A stretch of 64,000 bases of DNA from Erythrobacter sp. YT30 (GTDB taxonomy: Bacteria; Pseudomonadota; Alphaproteobacteria; Sphingomonadales; Sphingomonadaceae): the NCBI RefSeq assembly GCF_001542875.1, contig NZ_LMAF01000001.1, positions 62,001-126,000 of the forward strand, in the 5' to 3' direction. Of the stretch, positions 45,160 through 54,900 are shown piece by piece. Each line of letters begins with the position of its first letter. Position 1 is the first letter of the stretch. A model generated the notes under the pieces. That model was not told the DNA's origin. It saw only the letters and a program-made list of their open reading frames with translations, and ran no database searches. A program made the position numbers and the translations under genes.

Positions 45160-45939
45160 ATGACGCATGATCGACGCTCGGCGCTTTCACTGGGGCTTAC
45201 CTGCCTTGCCGCGATACCTTTTGCGGGTTGCGGTATTGGCGAGCCAATCGATCCGGGCACCACGCGCGTTTATGTCATGGGCGTCATCCATGGGCGTCAC
45301 CGAGAAAGCGATAGCTACTCGCTCGACGCGCTTCGCTCAGCTGTGCGGAAGGCTGCGCCAGACGTTGTTTTGTCAGAAATCCCGCCTGACCGGATTGATA
45401 AGGCAACCACCAGCTTTCGCGAAACCGGCGAAGTTGACGAGCCGCGTACCGAAGTGTTTCCAGAATACACCGATGTCGTCTTCCCTTTGAGCGAAAAGAT
45501 GGACTTTCGTATCGTTGGCACTGCAGGATGGACGCGCGAGATAGCGGATAATCGGCGGGAAGCGCTCAATGCGATTGAAGATGATCCCGCTCGCGCGGAT
45601 CAATGGGCAGCGCACCAAGAGGCTTTGCGTGAGTACAGCCGTAGAGTGGCGGGACGAGGGGATGATCCGCTCTTCATCCACACGGAGGAATTCGACCGGC
45701 TCGTCGAAGCATCGCGCACACCCTATCAGCAGTATTTTGACGATGATCTGGGCCCCGGTGGCTGGACTGCGATTAACGCTGCGCACACCGATCTTATCAA
45801 CAGCGCGCTCGATTCCATCAGCGGGCAAGGTCTTACCGCACTCATCATGTTCGGAACTGCGCATAAGTATATGATTTTGAACAGTCTTGAAGGGCGACGC
45901 GATATCAAACTTCTCGACACCCGAGACCTCTTCATGTGA
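45160..45939 (+). CDS. TraB/Tiki-superfamily-like lipoprotein
   Basis: 259 residues. N-terminal lipobox FAGC (Cys 24) after a hydrophobic segment predicts lipid anchoring. VYVMGVIHGRH, then DVVLSEIPPD and the C-terminal MFGTAHKYMI resemble the GxxH, ExP and GxxH elements of the TraB/Tiki/EreA-like fold, whose members include metalloproteases and esterases. Activity is unproven. It may share a transcript with the secreted TPR-like gene upstream. Confidence 0.65.
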   Translation: MTHDRRSALSLGLTCLAAIPFAGCGIGEPIDPGTTRVYVMGVIHGRHRESDSYSLDALRSAVRKAAPDVVLSEIPPDRIDKATTSFRETGEVDEPRTEVFPEYTDVVFPLSEKMDFRIVGTAGWTREIADNRREALNAIEDDPARADQWAAHQEALREYSRRVAGRGDDPLFIHTEEFDRLVEASRTPYQQYFDDDLGPGGWTAINAAHTDLINSALDSISGQGLTALIMFGTAHKYMILNSLEGRRDIKLLDTRDLFM

Positions 45940-46047
45940 GGTGCTGCAATTCGCGTTTCGCAAGGTTGCATCTTGACTTGCGCTTAACGAAACCGACCTT
46001 TAGGGCACAACAAAGATTTCAAAACCCCAAATTCAAGAGGGATACAC

Positions 46048-46284
46048 ATGAGCGATACTGCCGACCGCGTGCAGAAAATTGTTGTCGAACACCTTGGTGT
46101 TGAAGGCGACAAAGTTACCCAGGAAGCCAGCTTTATCGATGATTTGGGCGCAGATAGCCTCGACATCGTTGAACTGGTGATGGCATTTGAAGAAGAGTTC
46201 GGCGTTGAAATCCCCGATGATGCGGCTGAGAAGATCTCAACCGTGGGCGATGCGACCAAGTTTATCGAAGAGCATAAGGGCTGA
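46048..46284 (+). CDS. acpP: Acyl carrier protein
   Basis: 78-residue acidic carrier of growing acyl chains. The phosphopantetheine Ser is residue 37 in [20 protein letters not shown] precedes the ATG. Followed by fabF with a strong hairpin (46327-46360) in between, so acpP may be expressed above fabF. It lies about 33 kb from fabZ. Confidence 0.98.
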   Translation: MSDTADRVQKIVVEHLGVEGDKVTQEASFIDDLGADSLDIVELVMAFEEEFGVEIPDDAAEKISTVGDATKFIEEHKG

Positions 46285-46326
46285 TTGAGTCCCGACCGCG
46301 CCGCTGTATTGGCGGGCGACCTATCG

Positions 46327-46360
46327 ACAGGCCCGAACCCTGATATGGGTGCGGGCCTGT
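46327..46360 (+). terminator. 14-bp hairpin between acpP and fabF (attenuator)
   Basis: ACAGGCCCGAACCC (46327-46340) pairs with GGGTGCGGGCCTGT (46347-46360) with one mismatch and a six-base loop. Only a weak T-rich tail (AGTATTTC) follows, suggesting partial termination or mRNA stabilisation of acpP. Confidence 0.65.
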
Positions 46361-46411
46361 AGTATTTCGGCCAAGATGATTTTGGGCCAATCGGAACTGG
46401 GAGAGTAGTGC

Positions 46412-47671
46412 ATGCGCCGTGTGGTGGTAACCGGGCTTGGTCTTGTCACGCCTTTGGGCGGTGACGTGGAAACCTCATGGAAGAACCTCATTGCGGGCGA
46501 AAGCGGTGCGGGGCCGATTACGCGGTTTGAACCCGAAGGGCAGAAGTGCACCATCGCTTGCGAGGTGAAGGGCAAGGATCACCCTTGGGGCTTTGACGCA
46601 GACAAGCGCGTGGACGGTAAGATTCAGCGGCAAGTCGATCCGTTTATTGTCTACGGTATCGATGCAGCCGGTCAGGCTTTGGAAGATGCAGGTCTCACCG
46701 ATCTTAGTGACGATCAAAAAGAGCGCGTGGGTTGTTCCATTGGCGCTGGCATTGGCGGCCTTCCGGGGATCGAGTTGGAGAGTGTAAACCTCCATGAGCG
46801 CGGACCTGGTCGGGTATCTCCTCACTTCGTCCACGGGCGCCTCATCAACCTCGTCACGGGGCAAGTGCAGATCAAATACGGCTTTATGGGGCCGAACCAT
46901 GCGGTTGTGACTGCATGCTCAACGGGCGCGCACTCAATCGGAGATGCTGCGCGCATGATTGCGATGGATGATGCAGATATAATGGTTGCTGGAGGGGCCG
47001 AGAGCACCATCAATCCGCTGGGCATTGCTGGCTTTGCTCAGGCACGCGCGCTCAACACCAGCTTCAACGATCGCCCGACAGAGGCGAGCCGGCCCTACGA
47101 CAAGGACCGTGAAGGATTTGTGATGGGGGAGGGCGCAGGCATCGTAATCCTTGAAGAATACGAGCATGCCAAGGCGCGTGGTGCGAATATCTATGCCGAG
47201 GTTACCGGATACGGTCTTTCAGGCGATGCTTACCACGTCACAGCGCCTCATCCCGAAGGCAAGGGCGCAGAGCTCGCTATGAAGATGGCGCTCAAAAAAG
47301 CGGGATTGGGCCCCGGCGATATCGACTATGTGAACGCCCACGGCACATCGACCATGGCCGATACGATTGAACTCGCCGCTGTCAAACGCGTTCTGGGTGC
47401 TGATCTGAGCGGCGCATCGATGAGTTCAACCAAGTCGGCCATCGGCCACTTGCTGGGCGGCGCAGGAGCAGTTGAGGCGGTGTTCTGCATCCTTGCGATG
47501 CGCGATGGCGTGGTGCCACCAACGCTCAATCTTCACAATCCGGACGAGGGTACAGAAGGGATCGATCTGGTGCCATTAAAGGCCAAGAAACGCGAAGTGC
47601 GTGCTGTGCTCAACAACAGTTTCGGCTTTGGCGGGACCAATGCTTCTCTGATTATGCAGAAGGTGGACTAA
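46412..47671 (+). CDS. fabF: Beta-ketoacyl-ACP synthase II
   Basis: Elongating condensing enzyme of type II fatty-acid synthesis, 419 residues. Catalytic Cys169 in VVTACSTGAHS, first His in VNAHGTST, second in KSAIGHLLGGAGA, and the GFGGTNASL C-terminus. GGGAGAG precedes the ATG. It is followed 4 bases later by mltG, the common acpP-fabF-mltG order. Confidence 0.98.
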   Translation: MRRVVVTGLGLVTPLGGDVETSWKNLIAGESGAGPITRFEPEGQKCTIACEVKGKDHPWGFDADKRVDGKIQRQVDPFIVYGIDAAGQALEDAGLTDLSDDQKERVGCSIGAGIGGLPGIELESVNLHERGPGRVSPHFVHGRLINLVTGQVQIKYGFMGPNHAVVTACSTGAHSIGDAARMIAMDDADIMVAGGAESTINPLGIAGFAQARALNTSFNDRPTEASRPYDKDREGFVMGEGAGIVILEEYEHAKARGANIYAEVTGYGLSGDAYHVTAPHPEGKGAELAMKMALKKAGLGPGDIDYVNAHGTSTMADTIELAAVKRVLGADLSGASMSSTKSAIGHLLGGAGAVEAVFCILAMRDGVVPPTLNLHNPDEGTEGIDLVPLKAKKREVRAVLNNSFGFGGTNASLIMQKVD

Positions 47672-47675
47672 GTCG

Positions 47676-48644
47676 ATGAAACGTCTCGGTCTGATCGCCG
47701 GGATTGCGCTTGTGGTTATGGTCGCAGGCGCGCTCTACATGGGCAGCTTGTATCTGGGCGCGGCAACCATCAAGCAGGAGACGTCATTCATCATTCCCGA
47801 CGGCGCATCTGTCACTTCGGTAGCGCGCGATCTGGAGGAGCAGGGACACATTGCTTCCGCCGATGGCTTCATCATGAACGCGCGCCTGTTTGGATCATCA
47901 GAGCCTATCAAGGCAGGCGAATTTGAGCTGAAACCTGAAATGAGCCAGGGCGATATCCTCGCCCTGTTTCAATCAGGTGATGTCGTACGGCGATTTGTGA
48001 CGATCCCCGAGGGCATGCCGTCTATTCTGGTTGCTGAACGACTGATGGCGGAGGAATTTCTCACTGGAGAAGTGGACGTCCCACTCGAAGGGTCGGTGCT
48101 ACCAGACACTTATTCCTATGTCCGCGGCCAATCGCGCGCTTCGCTGGTTGAGCAGATGCAGGCGGCTATGGATGAATACCTTGCAGAGGCTTGGGCCAAT
48201 CGCAAACCCGATATCGCTGTTGATACGCTCAAAGAGGCTTTGATCCTCGCCTCTATCGTCGAGAAAGAAACGGGCAAACCGTCAGAGCGACGCATGATCG
48301 CAGGACTTTATTCAAACCGACTGAAAACAGGCATGATGCTGCAGGCTGACCCCACAATCATCTATCCCATCACGCAGGGCAAACCGTTAGGCCGCCGCAT
48401 CCGCCAATCCGAAATCGCGTCGGTCAATGGATACAACACCTATACGCGGACAGGGCTGCCCGAAGGACCGATCACCAATCCGGGGCGTGAAAGCATTGCC
48501 GCAGTGCTCAATCCTGAGGCGACAGATGCGCTGTTCATGGTAGCCGATGGGACGGGCGGACACGAATTCAACACCACTATCTCAGGCCATCAAGAAGCGG
48601 TTGAGCGTTGGTATCAGCTGCGCAGAGAACGCGGCGAGATGTAG
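47676..48644 (+). CDS. mltG: Endolytic murein transglycosylase MltG
   Basis: Inner-membrane YceG-family enzyme that cuts nascent glycan strands and sets their length. 322 residues: one N-terminal helix (about 5-28), a LysM-like subdomain, then the catalytic domain with the Glu in ILASIVEKETG, LQADPTIIYP and YNTYTRTGLPEGPITNPG. Only 4 bases separate it from fabF, so it shares the transcript. Confidence 0.96.
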   Translation: MKRLGLIAGIALVVMVAGALYMGSLYLGAATIKQETSFIIPDGASVTSVARDLEEQGHIASADGFIMNARLFGSSEPIKAGEFELKPEMSQGDILALFQSGDVVRRFVTIPEGMPSILVAERLMAEEFLTGEVDVPLEGSVLPDTYSYVRGQSRASLVEQMQAAMDEYLAEAWANRKPDIAVDTLKEALILASIVEKETGKPSERRMIAGLYSNRLKTGMMLQADPTIIYPITQGKPLGRRIRQSEIASVNGYNTYTRTGLPEGPITNPGRESIAAVLNPEATDALFMVADGTGGHEFNTTISGHQEAVERWYQLRRERGEM

Positions 48645-48656
48645 GTCCGCTACCCT

Positions 48657-49187
48657 GTGGCTCGCCCATTTATCCTAACAGCTGCCTTACCGCCCGAAGT
48701 ACAGGGCTGGGCAGACGGGCTGCGCCGCGCGCACTACCCGCCAGAGCGCAACCACCTCCTTGCGCATGTGACGATGTTCCACTCTTTCGCACCATCGCTG
48801 CTGGATGAACTCAAGACTTTTTTGCCGCGCATCACTGCCGAATTCGCGCCGCCCGTTGGGCAAGTGAGCGGCATCATGGACCTTGGCACAGGCACCGCCA
48901 TCGCCTTGTCCGCTGAACCATTACTCGCTCTTCGCGAAATGATTGCGGAACATTTCCACGGCAGTCTAACAGATCAGGACCTATACGAGCCTCGCCCACA
49001 TATCACTATCCAGAACAAGGTCACAAAACGCGAAGCGCGCGAACTGCAGCGAGCTCTCGCGCTGGAGATTGAGCTGAAACAAGACGCGGGACCCTTTGTC
49101 TTCCCGTCCCTTGAATTGCACCTTTACAAGGACGGCCCATGGGAGCTGGTAAAGCGGCAGGTCTTCAGAGGAAAAGAGCAATTGTAG
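48657..49187 (+). CDS. 2'-5' RNA ligase / cyclic phosphodiesterase-like protein
   Basis: 176-residue 2H phosphoesterase-superfamily protein. Two HxT-type motifs are present: HVTMFHSF near residue 37 and PHITIQNK near residue 120, spaced as in LigT-like enzymes. The natural substrate is unknown; the family opens cyclic 2',3'-phosphates or forms 2'-5' linkages. Starts at GTG 48657, 12 bases after mltG. It precedes tRNA-Met. Confidence 0.82.
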   Translation: MARPFILTAALPPEVQGWADGLRRAHYPPERNHLLAHVTMFHSFAPSLLDELKTFLPRITAEFAPPVGQVSGIMDLGTGTAIALSAEPLLALREMIAEHFHGSLTDQDLYEPRPHITIQNKVTKREARELQRALALEIELKQDAGPFVFPSLELHLYKDGPWELVKRQVFRGKEQL

Positions 49188-49312
49188 TGACATTCTTCGA
49201 GGGTCGCGCACAAATGGTTGACCCCGGATAATGGCCGCCCTATGTGCGCTGCTCGCCTGCGGCTAAGCCCGCGGCAATTGCTCCTGTCAGCCCTTTGAAA
49301 TGGCAGGTATGG

Positions 49313-49389
49313 GGCGGAGTAGCTCAGGTGGTTAGAGCAGCGGAATCATAATCCGCGTGTCGGGGGTTCAAGTCCCTCCTCCGCTACCA
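49313..49389 (+). tRNA. tRNA-Met (CAT), elongator type
   Basis: 77-nt cloverleaf with encoded CCA, anticodon CAT in loop ATCATAA, anticodon stem GCGGA/TCCGC, T loop TTCAAGT. The stem lacks the three consecutive G-C pairs of the initiator, and the body resembles alphaproteobacterial elongator tRNA-Met rather than lysidine-type tRNA-Ile. The first acceptor pair is G1-T72, a wobble instead of G-C. Confidence 0.92.
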
Positions 49390-49468
49390 ATCTCATTGGT
49401 TGAATAGCCTGCTGGTTAAATGATGTAAGTCCAAACTGCATCCTTGCCTTGGGCTAATGAAGTGATCT

Positions 49469-50983
49469 TCACGCTGTCCAGGCCGTCTTGAATGCTGCTT
49501 GCACCAGCGCGGCCTGTGATGGATCGGGGTATGAATGCGCTAGCCTAGCAAGCTGCAATTCGAGATCATCATTCCCGTCAATCTGTCGCAAACGGCGTGC
49601 CGAGTTGCGCATCAGATCATTGTCTTGCTGCAATGCACCTAACACCATCAAGGAAATCCAGCTGTAAGGATAGCGAGGATTCAGGCTCGCCGCCTCTTCA
49701 AGATGCTTTTGTGCTCCGTCCAGATCGCCGAGCATGAAGCGCGCAATACCGCGATTGAGCTCTGGAAAGTATTTCCATGGAAAGAGAGGGGCAACGCGGG
49801 AATGATCATCCAGCGCCTGCTCGGCCTCTGCAGGCAAGCCTTGGTGCAGGTAGTGCCGTGCTAAGTAGAGGTGCGCGATTGGATGCCAGGGCGCAAGCTC
49901 GACTGCCTTTTTCGCCAACGACATGCCTTCGGCTGGACGTGTGATCATAAGCAATGCTTGGGAAATCCAGGCGAGCACATTTGCGTCTTCAGGAGCAAGC
50001 GCAAGCGCAATGTCGCAGTGTTTCCGTGCCTCTTCGGCCTCTTCTTCGCGTTGCGCTCCGCCAAGCTCGTAATGTGCAGCCAATGCATTGGCGAGCGCGG
50101 CATGGGCGGCAGCATACCTCGGCTCCATGGATACTGCCGCACGCGCCTCTTCAATGGCCCTAGCAAGGCTGGCCAAGTCAATCTGCTGATAGGCGGCGTT
50201 GGCACGCACGACCGCCTGCCAGGCCGATTGGGCTTTATCGAGTGCGAGCGAACTCTCGGTCACTTCGCGGATTACAATGGTGCTGAACCGCGAAGCCAAG
50301 TCGACAACAAGTTCATGAGCCGGAATGCCGGTCGATAACAGCGGCCGGGCAGGGCAATAGATGACGTCCGACCATAAGATCCTTCCAGATGCAATTTCAG
50401 TCATCGAACAATGCACCCGAAGCTGATCCTCAATCTCACGCAATTCCAGACCGACGAGGAATTCAGGCGACTGATCGGAGTTTGGCGCGAGTACGATCAA
50501 CTCGCGATTGAGCGATAATGCCGCGGACACGTCGGAAGAAAGAAGCAAAGAAAGTGTCTTGCCCTTTTCAGATTGGCCGATGAAACTGGGAAGGGAAAGG
50601 CTCACAACCGGTTTTGCAGGACCATCTGTCGGACTGCGGCTTACAGAGCCATCGGGTATGTCCTGTCCCTGGGAGACCAAGCGATAGCCAATTTTGGGGA
50701 TCGTCTCGATTTCAAAGCCACCAAGCTGGGCTGCAAGTCTTCGCAATCGGCCGATGCACCTTTGGATCGCATCATCACCGACAATGACACCGCCCCAGCA
50801 TTCCTCAATCAAGGTATCCCGGTCGACAGCATCACCGGTATGTCGGGCCAGCAAGACGAATACCTGCATGACGCGGGGTTCTAGCGCGACCGTCTGATCG
50901 CCTTTTTCAACATTCAACAGCCGTGGCTGAACCCGCAGTTCTGCGAGCGAAAACGAGTCTGTCTTTGCAAGCTCAATGGTCAT
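49469..50983 (-). CDS. CadC-like winged-helix regulator with TPR domain
   Basis: 504 residues. N-terminal OmpR/PhoB-type winged HTH (about 10-105; VALEPRVMQVFVLLARH, IQRCIGRLRRL, IETIPKIGYRLV). The middle region (about 130-245) resembles the TolB-like sensor of CadC-type regulators. TPR helices fill about 260-480. No membrane helix is evident, so it is probably cytoplasmic. It is divergent from the fatty-acid hydroxylase gene with 98 bases between starts, suggesting it may regulate that gene and/or itself. Confidence 0.82.
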   Translation of the reverse strand: MTIELAKTDSFSLAELRVQPRLLNVEKGDQTVALEPRVMQVFVLLARHTGDAVDRDTLIEECWGGVIVGDDAIQRCIGRLRRLAAQLGGFEIETIPKIGYRLVSQGQDIPDGSVSRSPTDGPAKPVVSLSLPSFIGQSEKGKTLSLLLSSDVSAALSLNRELIVLAPNSDQSPEFLVGLELREIEDQLRVHCSMTEIASGRILWSDVIYCPARPLLSTGIPAHELVVDLASRFSTIVIREVTESSLALDKAQSAWQAVVRANAAYQQIDLASLARAIEEARAAVSMEPRYAAAHAALANALAAHYELGGAQREEEAEEARKHCDIALALAPEDANVLAWISQALLMITRPAEGMSLAKKAVELAPWHPIAHLYLARHYLHQGLPAEAEQALDDHSRVAPLFPWKYFPELNRGIARFMLGDLDGAQKHLEEAASLNPRYPYSWISLMVLGALQQDNDLMRNSARRLRQIDGNDDLELQLARLAHSYPDPSQAALVQAAFKTAWTA

Positions 50984-51081
50984 CGGACCTTCATCGGAAA
51001 ATCATCGGTTCCAGAACCTATCGATCCCTCGGGTTGCGGGCAACAAAGGGCGAGACACCCCCCTTATCGAAGGATCAATCA

Positions 51082-51840
51082 ATGCTTGTTTTCATTGCCT
51101 GCCTTATCGGCATGTTTGCCATATTCGCCATTCTTGATCGCGTGGCACCGGCACGTCCGCAGCCAGATCAAAAGCTCTGGAAGGTCAGAGGATTGATCGG
51201 TTTTGCCCTCTACTACGCGATTGCATTCACTGCGCCTATTCTGTGGGACGGCCTGCTAGCGGAGCATACACTTCTTGATGCATCACAGTTCCCGCTGTGG
51301 GCCCAGATTGGTGGCGGATATGTTCTTTTTAACTTCGGAATGTACCTGTGGCACCGCTCAATGCACGAATCCGATCTGCTGTGGCGTTATGTCCATCAGA
51401 CACATCATTCCGCAGAGCGTGTCGACATCTGGGGAGCATACTGGTTCCACCCGATCGACATGGCTGGCTGGGCGCTTTTGGGCAGCCTCGTTTTTGTCGG
51501 CGTCTTCGGAATTTCGGTTGAAGCGGGCATTGCGATCAATCTGATCGGAAGCTTCATGGCTATGTTCACCCACGCAAACATCTCAACACCGCGCTGGCTG
51601 GGCTATTTTATCTCGCGGCCAGAGATGCACGCAGTCCATCACGAGCGCGACGTCCATCGTTATAACTACGCTGATCTTCCGTGGTTCGACATGCTATTCG
51701 GGACCTATCGCAATCCGACGAAGGCCCCACAAAAGGCTGGTATTGTCGATGGCGGTGCAGACCGTGTGGTTGATCTGCTGCTTGGTCGAAGGATTGACAC
51801 CCCGCCGGCAAAACGTGAAAAAGTCGCTTCGCACGATTAA
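51082..51840 (+). CDS. Sterol desaturase / fatty acid hydroxylase superfamily protein
   Basis: 252-residue integral membrane di-iron oxygenase. The eight-His signature is present: HRSMH (LWHRSMHES), HQTHH and HAVHHERDVH, with another His in AYWFHPIDM. Family members hydroxylate or desaturate lipids, carotenoids or sterol-like molecules; the substrate is unknown. ATG 51082 with GAAGGA 7 bases upstream is chosen over a longer open frame overlapping the divergent regulator. Confidence 0.88.
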   Translation: MLVFIACLIGMFAIFAILDRVAPARPQPDQKLWKVRGLIGFALYYAIAFTAPILWDGLLAEHTLLDASQFPLWAQIGGGYVLFNFGMYLWHRSMHESDLLWRYVHQTHHSAERVDIWGAYWFHPIDMAGWALLGSLVFVGVFGISVEAGIAINLIGSFMAMFTHANISTPRWLGYFISRPEMHAVHHERDVHRYNYADLPWFDMLFGTYRNPTKAPQKAGIVDGGADRVVDLLLGRRIDTPPAKREKVASHD

Positions 51841-51856
51841 TCAATAGTCGTGTCCG

Positions 51857-51931
51857 ATCGCTCGTTTTGAGCGATGCCGGGAATTCGAAAGGGACAGCAC
51901 TAAGTGGCGGCGGGGTGGTTTAGTCCACCCC
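51857..51931. terminator. Two hairpins between convergent hydroxylase and amidohydrolase genes
   Basis: ATCGCTC (51857-51863)/GAGCGAT (51869-51875) with loop GTTTT, and GGGGTGG (51912-51918)/CCACCCC (51925-51931) with loop TTTAGT. They sit between two converging 3' ends and probably stop transcription from each side. Confidence 0.55.
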
Positions 51932-51940
51932 ATTGCATTC

Positions 51941-54900
51941 TCAGTTCGAGTGGCTGTCTCCATCGCCGTCGCCGTGATTGTGGCCGCCTCCAGAGTGCGT
52001 CGCTTGCTCTGAGCCGCCGGCACTGCCGCCTTGACCAGCTTCCCACCAATAGGCGCGCCTGCCGCCATCGCCTGTCGCGACTTCGGCCATGGTCTTTGCG
52101 TCATACATGCGACCGCCCAGCATTACGCTTTCGATCTTGTCGCTGTCGCGCACGTTTGCGGTGGGGTCAGCGGTGAGCACCAACAGATCGGCGAGCTTGC
52201 CAACTTCCAGGCTGCCAACATCCTTTTCCATGCCTAGCGATTGTGCGGGATAGATGGTTGCGGTCTTGAGCGCTTCGACCGCGCTGAAACCGCCGCGAGC
52301 AAAGCTCCAGATTTCCCAGTGTGCTCCAATGCCAGGCTGTTGGCCATGCGCGCCGATCGAGACTTTGATGCCGCGATCAGAGATTTTCTTCGCCTCGCGC
52401 GCCGCGTTGTCATCAACGAACGCCCATTCAGGTGCCTTTGTGCGCCGCGCAGTGCTGGCGAGCAGGGCCTTGGGCGGCGTATGGATCATGAGGGGATGAT
52501 CGTAAACGTCGGTTGCTTGCCGCCAATAGGGATCACCCGCCAGCCCGCCGTAAGTCACGGCCAAAGTGGGCGTATAATTAGTGTTGGACTGGCCAAAGAA
52601 TTGCAGCACATCTTCGTAAAAAACATCACCTGGAACGTTGTGCTCCATCGTCGAATTCCCATCGGCGATCAGATTCATATCCATTCCGAACAGTGAGCCA
52701 CCTTCCGCGACCACAAGCATATTCTCTTCGGCCGAAGCGCGAGCGACCATCTGACGTTGTTCGCGGCGGGGTTGGTTGTAGTTCTTGATCGAGATACCGC
52801 CCTGCGCTTTGATTCGGCGAACATGCGCTAGGGCATCTTCATAGCTGTCGATCCGCGCATAAACGCTGGGTGCTTTGGCGCCGTAAACGATTTCACCGGT
52901 CGAGAAGATGCGAGGTGCGAGAAGTGTGCCCGCCTGTTGTCGCTCTGCGGAAGCGAAGATCAGGCTCGCATCGCTCGAGGGGTTGTGCGTGGTTGTTGTG
53001 CCCAAGGCCAGGTCCTGGACGAGGCTCCAGTTCTGCTGCGGGATCAGCTCATCAGTGCCATGCGGACCGTGATGGTGCGCATCGACAAAACCGGGCATCA
53101 CGATTTTGCCACTGGCATCAATCGTGGTTGCACCTTGAGGGATCGCGATTTGATCCGCAGCGCCGATGGCAGCGATCCGATCGCCTTCAATGACGATCAC
53201 GCCGTTTTCAATGACGCCTGCATCTTCCTTATCGAGACCAGCCGCCATGGTAAGCACTTTCGCGCCTGTGATGACGACTGTGCCCGTGGGTGCGGCTTTA
53301 TTAACCGTCACCGCCATCGAAATTGCGCTGTCAGGCGTTTCGTAGCCGCCTTCATCGTCGTCATTCTTAGGGGCGGAACGGAAGAAGTCGCTCACTTGCG
53401 CCTGCTTGAGATCAGGACCGAGAGACCAGAACAATGTCTCTCCGCCGCGTGCCCAGCCCATGAAATCGCCACCGCCATCAGAGACTTTAGTGATCGGCAC
53501 CGGCCCTTTGTCTTCATTAACGTCTACCGGTTTGCCACCCGGAATAACGGGCATGGCGAACACTTCGTAGTTTTGTCGAAAGGCAATCGTCTTGCCATCA
53601 GGCGCAATGCGGAAGTCGTTCACCAGACTGCCGGTTGCATGGGTTCGACGCTTCTCACCGTCCAGATCGGCTGACATTAGCGCCAACTTATCGCCGGACT
53701 GATCGATCATGAATATGCGATCGTTGGCCGCGCCGAATTGCGGCGTAGAGCCTGAGCGGGTCACCAATACTGGATCACCGCCATTGGCGGGCTGGAGGTA
53801 GATGCCGGGGTTTTCGGACTGTTCGGGAGCCGTCAGATAACCGCCGGTGCGCTTTTCATAAGCGATCATGCGGCCATCGGGCGACCAGGCGAGATTGGCG
53901 TAATGGCCGGGTAGTTTCGATACCACCCGCGCATTGCGCCCATTGGCATTGGCAACCATGACCTGGCCCAATCCGTCATCTGTCCACCGAACAAATGCGA
54001 GCTTTGATCCATCACGGCTGAATGCGGGATAGGCCTCAATTGCGTCGCTGCTATCCCCTGTCATCGGCCGCGCACCATCGCGTCCGCGTGCAGATTTGAT
54101 GTTTAGTTTGCCCAGTGTTTCAAACACAACTCGAGTGCCATCGGGCGATAGCGTACCGAACTTTGCCATCTTCGTGGCAAAGCGTTCAGGGGAGACTTCA
54201 ATCGCTGGGTGCGGCGCATCGGCAATGCCGCGTGTGTCGTTGATGCTGAAAGGGATGACAGCATGGTTTGACCCATCGCGATCCACCCTATTCAATTTCC
54301 CGCCTGCCCAGAAAACAATGCTACGGCTGTCAGGCGTCCAATCCATGTTTGGATAGACACCGGTGACGGCCCAGGTTTCCTGTACGTCGAGATCGAGCGC
54401 ATCATAGATCATCCGCTCGCGACCGCTGGCGATGTCTTTGGTCCAGAGCTGGGAAGTATCCTTGTCGCGTCGGACGAACGCGATTTCAGTTCCATCGGGC
54501 GAGGGGGCAGGGCGGACTGCACCACCATAGCCATCGACCGCAGTGGTCACTTCGCCGGTCTCTAGATCGTGTTTCTCAATCGCGAAGATGCCAGAATTGG
54601 AATCCTGTGCGTAAATGAAAGTGTTTCCGCCGGTTGTGTTGCGAGTGTAATAAATAGCTTTGCCATCAGGTGCGAAGATCGGCTCGCCCAGCTCTTTTTG
54701 GAGAGCCTCATCGCGGCGCTCCACCACTTGCACTCCGCCGCCGCCAGAAACATGGTACATCCAGATCTCGCCAGTGCCGAGCGAACGCTGAGTCGTGAAG
54801 TGTTTCTTGGCAGCAATGAAACGACCATCGGGCGACCAAGTTGGTTGATTGAGCAGGCGGAAGCTTTCTTCGGTAAGTTGGCGTTTGTCTGAACCGTCTG

